From an archaeon (GTDB lineage Archaea; Nanobdellota; Nanobdellia; Pacearchaeales; GW2011-AR1), in assembly GCA_018694115.1 (NCBI GenBank), contig JABHNB010000016.1, forward strand, positions 1-64,000: 64,000 nucleotides of DNA, given 5' to 3'. Positions 53,071 through 61,103 of this stretch are shown here, piece by piece. The notes under the pieces are model-generated. The model was not told the DNA's origin and ran no database searches. It saw only the letters and a list, made by a program, of their open reading frames with translations. The position numbers and the translations under genes are program-made. The stretch's first letter is position 1. Each line of letters starts with the position of its first letter.

Positions 53071-53146
53071 GGAGGATTCGAACCCCCGTAGGCAAAAAGC
53101 CACAGCCGCTTAAAGGCTGCCCGTTTGGCCGCTCCGGCATCCCCAC
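53064..53146 (-). tRNA. tRNA-Leu (anticodon UAA)
   Basis: Acceptor GTGGGGA/TCCCCAC; anticodon stem CAGCC/GGCTG with loop TTTAAGC gives TAA. Long variable arm (TGGC-TTTTT-GCCTA), standard TTCGAAT T-loop, no CCA encoded. Confidence 0.93.
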
Positions 53147-53182
53147 GTGAAATTACGACCATTAATCAACTTATAAAGATTA

Positions 53183-53413
53183 TTATTTTGACTTTGCGAC
53201 CTTTTCGGCCCGCTTAATCATCTCTTTCTTCAATCCAATGAAAACCCCGCCATCTTTCGCCCCAACAAAAGAATTCTCTCCAGGTTTCATGACCTCGTTC
53301 AACTCATCTAACTCAATATCTAGGTGCGTCACAGTTGCCCCGCTTTTTCCCTTAACATGCAAATATACGTCTGCCTTCCCTAATTTTATCTTTCCTTCGC
53401 CAGGTCCACTCAT
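53183..53413 (-). CDS. Small hypothetical protein
   Basis: 76 residues of beta strands (KIKLGKADVYLHVKGK, THLDIELDEL, GGVFIGLKKEM) and a basic C-terminal helix. Family not recognised. It lies between two tRNA genes on the opposite strand to tRNA-Met. Confidence 0.55.
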   Translation of the reverse strand: MSGPGEGKIKLGKADVYLHVKGKSGATVTHLDIELDELNEVMKPGENSFVGAKDGGVFIGLKKEMIKRAEKVAKSK

Positions 53414-53465
53414 AAAAATACCTAGACAACAAACTTTAAAAGTCTACTCCCTCCAATATTTATAC

Positions 53466-53539
53466 AGCGGGATGGAGCAGTCAGGTCAGCTCGTGAGGCC
53501 CATAACCTCAAGGTCGGTAGTTCAAATCTACCTCCCGCT
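53466..53539 (+). tRNA. Initiator tRNA-Met (anticodon CAU), with C33
   Basis: Acceptor AGCGGGA/TCCCGCT with A1:U72 is the archaeal initiator signature. The anticodon stem is TGAGG/CCTCA and the loop CCCATAA, so the anticodon is CAT and position 33 is C instead of the near-universal U. Only two of the three initiator G-C pairs (30, 31) are kept. T-loop TTCAAAT. TATA (ACTTTAAAAG) lies about 28 nt upstream. Confidence 0.9.
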
Positions 53540-53647
53540 ATTCTGAACTACCGACTGTCGGTAGCGAGCGATTCGCTTTGAGCAAGGCTATTTTCTATTT
53601 CTTGCGAGATGCAAATTGTGAGTAAAATCTACCTCCCGCTATTCTGA
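53524..53647 (+). mobile_element. tRNA-3'-end-flanked palindromic element, initiator Met copy
   Basis: A 23-nt direct repeat (AAATCTACCTCCCGCT plus ATTCTGA) occupies 53524-53546 and 53625-53647. After the first copy comes GAACTACCGAC then T then GTCGGTAG, an inverted then a direct copy of the T-arm 5' half. The core 53569-53618 runs from CGATTCGC to GCAAATTG. The far copy equals a tRNA 3' half with the core in place of TTC of its T-loop. Confidence 0.7.
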
Positions 53648-53707
53648 TCTATATTCTACTCCCAAATATCACCAAATTCTTATAAACCTAAAACTTCTTC
53701 CATAATC

Positions 53708-54370
53708 ATGGCACTAATAATCGGAATAGATGATGCAGGGCGAGGACCAGTTCTAGGACCTATGATCCTTGCAGGAGTGCTAATTGAAGAAAAAGATAAT
53801 GAAACTCTTAAGACATGGGGGGCAAAGGATTCAAAACTCCTAACTCCAAAAAGACGTAAAGAAATTAAGGAAAATATCATAAATCAATTCCCATACCATA
53901 TAGAAATTAGCCAACCAAAAGAAATTGATGAATCATCAAATCTGAATTATACCGAAGCAATCAAAGCTGCAATGATAGTCAATAAGCTAACGGAAAATCT
54001 AAATGAAAAAGTTAGTGTCATCATCGACTGCCCATCCGTCAATCTTCAGGCATGGCAAGCTGACGTCCAAAAACTCCTAGATAAACCAGAAATTGTCTCA
54101 CTCTCCTGTGAACACAAGGCAGATTTCAATCATCCATCAGTTTCCGCCGCCTCAATAATCGCAAAAGAAAAAAGAGAAGACGAAGTAACAAGGCTCAAGC
54201 AAGAACTTGATATTAACTTCGGATCAGGATATCCTGCAGATCCAAAAACAAAAGAATTCATCGCAGAAAACTTCGACAATCCAAAATATAAAGAACTAAT
54301 CCGATTTTCATGGAATACAGTAAAGAAGCTCGTTAAAGCAGCAGACGAAAATCAAAAGAAACTATTCTAG
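53708..54370 (+). CDS. rnhB: Ribonuclease HII
   Basis: 220 residues. The signature IGIDDAGRGPVLGPMILAG places catalytic residues at Asp8 and Asp9; the second is normally Glu. Other motifs are VIIDCPSV, CEHKADFNHPSVSAASIIAK and GSGYPADPKT. It removes ribonucleotides and RNA primers from RNA/DNA hybrids. Archaeal-type length. Confidence 0.92.
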   Translation: MALIIGIDDAGRGPVLGPMILAGVLIEEKDNETLKTWGAKDSKLLTPKRRKEIKENIINQFPYHIEISQPKEIDESSNLNYTEAIKAAMIVNKLTENLNEKVSVIIDCPSVNLQAWQADVQKLLDKPEIVSLSCEHKADFNHPSVSAASIIAKEKREDEVTRLKQELDINFGSGYPADPKTKEFIAENFDNPKYKELIRFSWNTVKKLVKAADENQKKLF

Positions 54371-54414
54371 TCAATCACAATAATCTTTATTAACTAATTC
54401 AAGCAAGAGATAAT

Positions 54415-54684
54415 ATGGCAACACCAAATGAACCATATCTCCAATTCTTTTCAAATAAACACGAGCCTTCCACAAGGGAAACCCTCGAAAGATTGCATAG
54501 ATTGCCGATTGATTTGTTTTCACTCCCAATTTCGGGTCATTCAATAATATATTACTGCCCTGACGGGAGGGATTCTAGAAGGGCCTGTACTTCTCACCAC
54601 GGACCAACAGCAATAAAATATCTACTAAACTCATTAGAAGATACTTTCTCAGAGACACCCCCTAATCCTCCAGCTTCATCATAA
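54415..54684 (+). CDS. Small hypothetical protein
   Basis: 89 residues with a Pro-rich tail and one Cys pair far apart. Not recognised. Its last 23 nt overlap the convergent PhoU-like gene. A TATA-like TTTATTAACT lies about 28 nt upstream. Confidence 0.45.
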   Translation: MATPNEPYLQFFSNKHEPSTRETLERLHRLPIDLFSLPISGHSIIYYCPDGRDSRRACTSHHGPTAIKYLLNSLEDTFSETPPNPPASS

Positions 54685-55600
54685 GCGTAAGATGACTCAA
54701 ATCCGCAGCATCTTCAATTATCTTAACTATATGCCGGGTAAATCTTACCGTATGCTTATCCAACCCTAAAAGTTTTAGAGAATCTTCCCTTACCTTCTCC
54801 CTTAATACGTAGATATCTTCAGCAACCTTCGGATTAAATTGATAATAAAAATCGAAAGCCCTTCCAAGCCCTTCCGCGGAAGTCTCAGCAAGTTTTCTTA
54901 GCTTATCTGTTTTCTTAACATTATACTTGAGATTGGTTCTCCATAATCTCTGAATTTCGTCGCCAATTCGCTCAAGTTCAAAGGAATAGGTTGTAAGTAG
55001 TCGCCCCATAATCGGATCCGGATACGACATTTTATTTACAGCCCTCTGCAAATACAAACAAAACTTATTGATCTCCCGATCCCTAGCCCAAAGTCCTTCG
55101 ATCGTTTCTTCCTGCTTCCCAAAGATATCCTTAATAGCCGAGTAATAAAAAGAAATAACCATCTGGAAGACTCTCTTAAAAATCTCGTCAAGATCAGAAT
55201 AATTTCCCCCACCCATATCCCGAATAACATATTCTCCCTCGTCGTGAGAAATTATCGCATAACCAAGAGTATTCCCCAACATATTAATTATCTTTGAAGA
55301 ACAAACCTTCTTACAAGAAGTAATTTTTATCTCATCAACGCCCCGTGCATAAAGCGCAGTGATTTGTCGAGAGATATTTCTATCATCAAGCCCTTCAACA
55401 TCAATCTTAACCTTCTTACCTTCGACAACCCCTTCATTAGAAACCACCAAAGACTTACCCTCAACACTAACATTCACCTCGCTGCTACCAGAGATTTTAT
55501 TCGCCCGAACCCAATCTATCGGGAGTGTCATCGTATACGCACTATTTGCTTGTTTGATTATTTTTCTTTTCATTTCGTTTATTTCGGCCAAATTGGCCAT
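54662..55600 (-). CDS. AbrB-like plus PhoU-domain regulator
   Basis: 312 residues. Residues 10-55 are an AbrB/SpoVT-like DNA-binding strand pattern (RKIIKQANSAYTMTLPIDWV). Residues 105-312 form a PhoU helical bundle (GRLLTTYSFELERIGDEIQR, IVKIIEDAADLSHL), with metal-binding acidic residues. Such archaeal PhoU-AbrB proteins are thought to control phosphate uptake. No Pst transporter lies in this window. A GGCC palindrome overlaps the start codon region. Confidence 0.85.
   Translation of the reverse strand: MANLAEINEMKRKIIKQANSAYTMTLPIDWVRANKISGSSEVNVSVEGKSLVVSNEGVVEGKKVKIDVEGLDDRNISRQITALYARGVDEIKITSCKKVCSSKIINMLGNTLGYAIISHDEGEYVIRDMGGGNYSDLDEIFKRVFQMVISFYYSAIKDIFGKQEETIEGLWARDREINKFCLYLQRAVNKMSYPDPIMGRLLTTYSFELERIGDEIQRLWRTNLKYNVKKTDKLRKLAETSAEGLGRAFDFYYQFNPKVAEDIYVLREKVREDSLKLLGLDKHTVRFTRHIVKIIEDAADLSHLTLMMKLED
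55586..55598. promoter_or_regulatory. GGCCAA-A-TTGGCC palindrome at the PhoU gene start
   Basis: A 13-bp perfect inverted repeat covers the second to sixth codons of the PhoU-like gene, next to divergent TATA elements (55604-55640). It may be an autoregulatory site or chance coding sequence. Confidence 0.3.
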
Positions 55601-55664
55601 TTATATCATTTATATAAATAATATAAGAAATATATAAACCTTTCTATATCCATATAATAGTACA

Positions 55665-55970
55665 ATGGTAACAAAGAAACAAACCAAAGAAACAAAATAC
55701 GGAGAAAGACCGTTCCTTTATACTCGTAATCCGACAAGAAGAATGAATAAAGAAATATATGCAAACGAATATGTTCTCATGGCGGGAGATAGTTTTGAGG
55801 TAGGCGGAGCCCATTCACTACACACAACAAAAAAGATTTCTGAAGAATATGAACCTTCCGGCAGATGCTGGGCTTCAATACATAGAAACATACAAGTATT
55901 CGTCTCAAAACCTACACTGGAAAAATTAATGGAAAATGGAGGAACAGTCTTCAGTTGTTGGGAAAACTAA
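55665..55970 (+). CDS. Hypothetical protein before the PHP gene
   Basis: 101 residues, basic N-terminus, with mixed alpha/beta pattern. Unrecognised. It ends 1 nt before the PHP gene start, so the pair is likely coupled. TATA (ATATATAAAC) lies about 30 nt upstream. Confidence 0.6.
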   Translation: MVTKKQTKETKYGERPFLYTRNPTRRMNKEIYANEYVLMAGDSFEVGGAHSLHTTKKISEEYEPSGRCWASIHRNIQVFVSKPTLEKLMENGGTVFSCWEN

Positions 55971-55971
55971 A

Positions 55972-56871
55972 ATGGAAACAAAATACATCGACTTCCACAC
56001 CCACACAAGACTCTATTCAGATGGGGGATTCACTCCAGCAGAAGTAGTTGAGAAATCGTCAAGAAGGGGAATAAACATCTTAGCAATCACAGATCATGAT
56101 AATCAGAGAGGATATCACGATGCAAGACAATTAGCAAAAAAGAAAGGAATGATCCTTATTCCTGGAGCAGAACTAACAACACCAAAGTACCATCTTCTTG
56201 CACTTAACTTCAATCCTCACGATGAAAAATTCCAAGAGTTCTTAGAATATTCCAGAGGACTACAAAACGGGGCGTGTAAAGAAAGAGTTGAAATTCTCCA
56301 AGGAGAAGGAATACCAATCACCATGGAAAAAATTAATGCCCAATTTCCATATGCAAGGGTCGGAAAAGGGAACATTAGAAGCGTCATGAGAAAAGATCCA
56401 GAGTGCATAGAATATCTTGCAAAAAAGCATCCCGGACTTTCAGAAAAGGAAGTATACTTCTATTACATGGGAAGAGATGGAATCGCAAGTAATCTAGAAC
56501 CGCGGGCAGGATTAGCGCCTCAAGAAGCAATTGATGCAGTTCACGCCGCAGGAGGAATAATTGGTATAGCACATCCTCCAAAGGATATTGATGAAATGGA
56601 AGAACTTGAACTTCTTGTAAAACAAGGGATTGACTTTCTAGAAATTCAGCCAATGTTCAAAAATGATTTCCCATACCACATATATGAAGAATTCGCAGAA
56701 CAAAATGGCCTTCCAGTTTCATACGGATCAGATTTTCACGATCCAGATATGGGAAGACCAATGCTTGAAAAAGGCGGAGAAAATATCCTAAGTCCAAAGC
56801 TTGCAGAGATACTCAATGGGGGTTTTATAAAAATCCAGATCAAAGAGACAAGGGAGGTACTAAAAGTTTAA
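55972..56871 (+). CDS. PHP-domain phosphoesterase
   Basis: 299 residues from ATG 55972; the frame is open further upstream but would overlap the previous gene. Metal motifs are visible: DFHTHTRLYSDG, ITDHDN, PGAELTT, GIAHPPKDID and YGSDFHDPDMG. It is of the TrpH/RNase AM-like group that releases 5'-phosphates or trims nucleic-acid ends. Substrate is not settled. Confidence 0.9.
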   Translation: METKYIDFHTHTRLYSDGGFTPAEVVEKSSRRGINILAITDHDNQRGYHDARQLAKKKGMILIPGAELTTPKYHLLALNFNPHDEKFQEFLEYSRGLQNGACKERVEILQGEGIPITMEKINAQFPYARVGKGNIRSVMRKDPECIEYLAKKHPGLSEKEVYFYYMGRDGIASNLEPRAGLAPQEAIDAVHAAGGIIGIAHPPKDIDEMEELELLVKQGIDFLEIQPMFKNDFPYHIYEEFAEQNGLPVSYGSDFHDPDMGRPMLEKGGENILSPKLAEILNGGFIKIQIKETREVLKV

Positions 56872-56872
56872 A

Positions 56873-57175
56873 ATGACAGACAAAGACCAAACACAACTAC
56901 CTGAGATCGGGCAAGATATATATCTTCCAACGGTCGGCTACATTTCCCACGGGGCAGACGACTTTGAAGGAGGACTTTGCAAGGTAGTTGACATTCAGAT
57001 AGGAATCGGGGGCGTAGGAAAAACTCCTTTTGTATACGTAGAAGAACGTCCGGGACACGGACATAATTGGGAAATGTTGGAAGAACGACAACAAGAACTC
57101 AAAGAACGCTATGGCGATCAAAGGGGAAGACCAGATCCAGACTATGCACCAGAAGCTAATGGAGGATGGCTATAA
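56873..57175 (+). CDS. Small hypothetical protein
   Basis: 100 residues with beta strands early (QDIYLPTVGYIS, LCKVVDIQIGIGG) and a charged helical end. It starts 1 nt after the PHP gene stops. Not recognised. Confidence 0.55.
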   Translation: MTDKDQTQLPEIGQDIYLPTVGYISHGADDFEGGLCKVVDIQIGIGGVGKTPFVYVEERPGHGHNWEMLEERQQELKERYGDQRGRPDPDYAPEANGGWL

Positions 57176-57709
57176 TTACATTCCCTGTCCGCTATGAGAT
57201 TTGCTAATCTTCTTCATCAAGAATTCTCTTATTTTCTCAGCAGCTGCAGGAGTCACCGCAGGAATAGCTCCTTCGGCTCCAGCGCCACCACGACGACTAT
57301 ATGAAAGGCCAGCAGTCTGAATAGCAACACTAGAAAAACCACTCATTCGCGCAATAATTCCTCGGTGAATATCAACATTTTGTACCCGCTCATATGGAAT
57401 ATTTGAATACTTCTTCCAAATTATCCCCTTTTCTATCTTCAGATTCGTAGGAGTAAACTCATAGAACCATCGGTTATAGGCCATCCTTGAATAAATTTCA
57501 GAAATAATAATTGCAATTATAACCCCAACAATTAATGGGACAAAACTAAAACCTACATTCAAGGCCTCTCCCGCCTGCGCCCTTCTAACCACAAAGAAAA
57601 TCCTAAGCATGTTTCCAATAACCGAAGTTAACACAATGGCAAGAACCAAAGTAACCATATAACTCCGAATTCTGAACAACCATTTTGCACCAGGGTGTAA
57701 CTTTTCCAT
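57176..57709 (-). CDS. PH-like (bPH2) membrane protein
   Basis: 177 residues. Two transmembrane helices (about 15-36 and 51-70) are followed by a bacterial PH domain (bPH2, about 75-140: FTPTNLKIEKGIIWKKYSNI, YERVQNVDIHRG). Such proteins (YdbS/YdbT type) are common in small archaea and their job is unknown. The C-terminus adds a Gly/Ala segment. Confidence 0.82.
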   Translation of the reverse strand: MEKLHPGAKWLFRIRSYMVTLVLAIVLTSVIGNMLRIFFVVRRAQAGEALNVGFSFVPLIVGVIIAIIISEIYSRMAYNRWFYEFTPTNLKIEKGIIWKKYSNIPYERVQNVDIHRGIIARMSGFSSVAIQTAGLSYSRRGGAGAEGAIPAVTPAAAEKIREFLMKKISKSHSGQGM

Positions 57710-57789
57710 AAAACTATATGATAATCCAATTTAAAAAGTTAATCCAAAACCAAACAAATTCTTAAAAACCCATTTCCCCTAAATTCTTC

Positions 57790-60654
57790 ATGCCTTATGT
57801 AAAGAAGATGGTGATGCATGGCTTCAAGTCATTTGCAAGAAAAACAGAAATACCCTTAGAAAATTCTATGAATGTTATTGTAGGACCAAATGGCTCCGGA
57901 AAATCGAATATCACCGACGCACTTTGTTTCGTTCTTGGGAGACTTTCAATTAAATCAATTCGGGCCGCAAAGGCTGCAAACCTATTATTTTCGGGGAATA
58001 AAACCTATAAGGGGGCCCAAGAAGCATCTGTTGAACTAGTGTTTAATAATGAGGACAAAGCATTTGCCGTCGATTCGGATGAAGTAACAATTAAGAGAAC
58101 GGTAAGAAAAACCGGACAATCCATATACCGTATCAATGGTCAAACAAAAACCAGGCAAGAACTTTTAGAACTTTTAGCACAAGCAGGAATAGACCCTAAT
58201 GGATTCAATATAGTTCTACAGGGAGAGATCCAATCTCTTGTGAAGGCAAGTGCAGAAGAAAGAAGGAAAATTATCGAAGAAGTTGCTGGAATTTCAATCT
58301 ACGAAGCACGAAAACATAAGTCCATAAAAGAACTTGAAAAAACGGAAGAAAAACTAAAAGAAGTTGCGGGAGTTCTTAAGGAAAGGAATTCCTACCTAAA
58401 AAATTTAGATAGAGAGAGACAAGAAGCAGTCTCCTACCAAAAACTAGAAATAACAATAAAAAAATGTAAAGCAACAATTCTCAACAAAAATATCAAGGAG
58501 AAAGAAAAGGAAGTTTGGGGACTTAACAAAACAATTGAAAATCAAGAAAAAGAGATCGGAACAATCAAAAAGCAAATTCAAACCAAAAATCTCGGAGTAG
58601 AAGAACTTCAAACAAAAATCTCCTCAATAAATAAACATATTCAATCCTCAACAAGTAACGAACAAGAAACATTGCATAAGGAAATTTCAGATCTTAAGGC
58701 GGATCTCGCAGGGTTGACTGTTAGAAGAGAAAATTTTGAATTAAGATCTGAAGAAGCAAAAGAAAAGGTAATCAATTTTAAGGAAAAAACAACAGTACTA
58801 AATAAAGAAATATCGGAGATACAAACCTCAAGTCCGGAAATTAAAGAACAACAAGAACGGCAAAAAACCCTCCAAGAAAAATTTGATATCCTAGAACAAC
58901 AAAGAAGGAGATTCTATGTTCTAAAATCTGAACTATCAACTCTTGAAAATCAAAAAAATGAAAAAGAAAAATTCCTAATAGAATCTAAAAAAGAAATTCA
59001 ATTAATCGAGCACAATATTTCATCCTTATTCGACGAGATAAAATATGCAAAATCTTTTGATCAAGCTGAAGCTCTTAGAAGAGATTCTAAGGGAAAAATT
59101 GAAGACCTAAAAGAAAAAATCTCCGAGATAGAGTTAAAGATTCTAGAAAATGAAAAACAAAATGCAATTCTCGAACAAGATATCAAGAGAGAAAGTAAGC
59201 TCAAGGAAGATATAATTAAACTAGATAATTGTCCCACATGTAAACAGCCAGTAAAAAATGAATATAAATCGGATATTTCAAAAAATGCAAATAAAAAAAT
59301 AGGCTCTGCAAAAGAAGATCAAGAAAAAAATCAAAAACTTATGGAAGAATTTCGTCAAGAAACTCAACAAACTAAAAAATCCCTAGAACAACTTGAAATA
59401 AAATTAAATGAAATAAATATCGATTTGTTTAAGTTAAAAAATTCTGAAGAGAAAAAAGAACAAATGAAGAGAATCTCTGTCCAACAACAGGAAACACAAT
59501 CTGAATTAGGAATAATCAATCAAAAGAGTAGTAAATTAAGAGAAGAATTTGGAAAACTTAAGGATATAGAGGAAAAATATGATGATACAAGATTAAAGCT
59601 ACAAGAATTGTCCTTTGTAGATATAGATGTAGACACAGAAATAACGATAAAGAAGAGGGAAGTCAATAGAATGTCCATTGAATTAAAAAAGACAATTAGA
59701 GATATTGAAGAATCAGAACAAGAGCTGAAAAAGATAATAGAACAACTCATTGAAAAAGAAAGATTCGTAGAAAAGAAAGAAGTTGAAGAACAGAAACTCT
59801 ACGAGAAATTTCAAAAATTCTTTAATGATCGAAATGAAATCCAGGATAAACAAAAGGTTCTTGAAACAGATGTAATCGGCCTCCAACATACCATCAGAAA
59901 TCATGAGGATCGAATTAACCACCTAAAAATCCAGAAAGCGCAGTTCAATGCACAAATTGATTCTCTAAAAACTGAACTTGCAGAATTTGGAAATATTGAG
60001 GTTCTCAATCTCCCCCTAGATCAAATTAAGGAAAGATTACAAAAATCTCAATTCAGAATTTCAAGATTTGGAAATGTTAATCTCCGTGCTCTTGAAGTTT
60101 TCGATAAAGTTCAAGAACAAGTAGAGTTAATTCAACAAAAAGTCGAAACAATTGAGAAAGAGAAAGAGAAAGTTCAAAAGATTATAACAGAAATTGATAA
60201 GAAGAAGAAGAAGGCATTTCTAACTACACTTCATGCCGTTAATGATCTATTCACAAGAAATTTTACACAACTTTCAAGAAAAGGAGAAGTAATACTAGAA
60301 CTTGAAAATAAAAAGGAGCCATTCGAGGGAGGCCTCAATATCTTAGTTAAGGTTTCAAGAGGACGATACTTCGACATAACTTCCCTTTCAGGAGGAGAAA
60401 AAACAATGGTTGCTCTGAGTTTGATCTTCGCGATTCAGGAATATAAGCCCTATTGCTTCTATATCTTTGATGAAATTGATGCTGCACTAGATAAACATAA
60501 TTCAGAGCTCCTTGCAGCCCTTATCAAAAAATATATGACAACTGGTCAGTATATAATTATCACCCACAATGACACCCTCATCTCAGAAGCCACCAATCTA
60601 TATGGGGTATCTATGCAAGAAAATATTTCTAAGATTATCAGTCTTAAACTCTAA
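57790..60654 (+). CDS. SMC-type ATPase with Rad50-like zinc hook
   Basis: 954 residues. Both heads are SMC-like: Walker A GPNGSGKSN (about 34), SIKSIRAAKAANLLFSG, QGEIQSLVKASAEERR, and at the C-terminus SLSGGEKT (about 866) and FYIFDEIDAALD (about 890). Between them are two long coiled coils. At residue 481-484, near the middle, is CPTC in DNCPTCKQPVKN, a zinc-hook motif as in Rad50, and no globular hinge domain is visible. It is about 200 residues shorter than usual SMC. It likely acts in chromosome organisation or repair. Confidence 0.9.
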   Translation: MPYVKKMVMHGFKSFARKTEIPLENSMNVIVGPNGSGKSNITDALCFVLGRLSIKSIRAAKAANLLFSGNKTYKGAQEASVELVFNNEDKAFAVDSDEVTIKRTVRKTGQSIYRINGQTKTRQELLELLAQAGIDPNGFNIVLQGEIQSLVKASAEERRKIIEEVAGISIYEARKHKSIKELEKTEEKLKEVAGVLKERNSYLKNLDRERQEAVSYQKLEITIKKCKATILNKNIKEKEKEVWGLNKTIENQEKEIGTIKKQIQTKNLGVEELQTKISSINKHIQSSTSNEQETLHKEISDLKADLAGLTVRRENFELRSEEAKEKVINFKEKTTVLNKEISEIQTSSPEIKEQQERQKTLQEKFDILEQQRRRFYVLKSELSTLENQKNEKEKFLIESKKEIQLIEHNISSLFDEIKYAKSFDQAEALRRDSKGKIEDLKEKISEIELKILENEKQNAILEQDIKRESKLKEDIIKLDNCPTCKQPVKNEYKSDISKNANKKIGSAKEDQEKNQKLMEEFRQETQQTKKSLEQLEIKLNEINIDLFKLKNSEEKKEQMKRISVQQQETQSELGIINQKSSKLREEFGKLKDIEEKYDDTRLKLQELSFVDIDVDTEITIKKREVNRMSIELKKTIRDIEESEQELKKIIEQLIEKERFVEKKEVEEQKLYEKFQKFFNDRNEIQDKQKVLETDVIGLQHTIRNHEDRINHLKIQKAQFNAQIDSLKTELAEFGNIEVLNLPLDQIKERLQKSQFRISRFGNVNLRALEVFDKVQEQVELIQQKVETIEKEKEKVQKIITEIDKKKKKAFLTTLHAVNDLFTRNFTQLSRKGEVILELENKKEPFEGGLNILVKVSRGRYFDITSLSGGEKTMVALSLIFAIQEYKPYCFYIFDEIDAALDKHNSELLAALIKKYMTTGQYIIITHNDTLISEATNLYGVSMQENISKIISLKL

Positions 60655-61013
60655 TCGTGATAAGGCCTATCTGAGCCCCTAGAATGTGGAAAAAACTCGT
60701 CCACACAAGAACCAATAAAGCCATGAAGAAGAAAACTAAAATATCCTTCCAAGAATGATTCCACTGCTTCAATACCCACTGCAGGAAAAAGAGATCTCCC
60801 CCCAGAATAAACAGGATAAAGCCTAGTTATTCGACTCGCTTGCCATTCAAAATGTAAATTATAATTTGCTGCAAATCTTAGTACATGAAAAGCCCAATCA
60901 TCATATGCTGGATGCTCTGAACAAAATAACTCAATCCCCACCAAATCTCCCTCCGCCTTCCGTTGGGCGGCCCTCACCTCATGATATTTCTTCTTTCGAG
61001 ACTTCTTAGCCAT
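60651..61013 (-). CDS. Hypothetical basic protein
   Basis: 120 residues. Lys/Arg-rich N-terminus and a mixed helical body with several aromatic residues. Not recognised. Its end overlaps the SMC stop by 4 nt. Confidence 0.5.
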   Translation of the reverse strand: MAKKSRKKKYHEVRAAQRKAEGDLVGIELFCSEHPAYDDWAFHVLRFAANYNLHFEWQASRITRLYPVYSGGRSLFPAVGIEAVESFLEGYFSFLLHGFIGSCVDEFFPHSRGSDRPYHD

Positions 61014-61103
61014 GTCCTAAACATGTAAATAAAGTTTATTTAATTATCTAAAAAAAATAAAAAAAGGAATCAAGAAAAAAATTCCAAAAAAATAAAATTG
61101 GGT

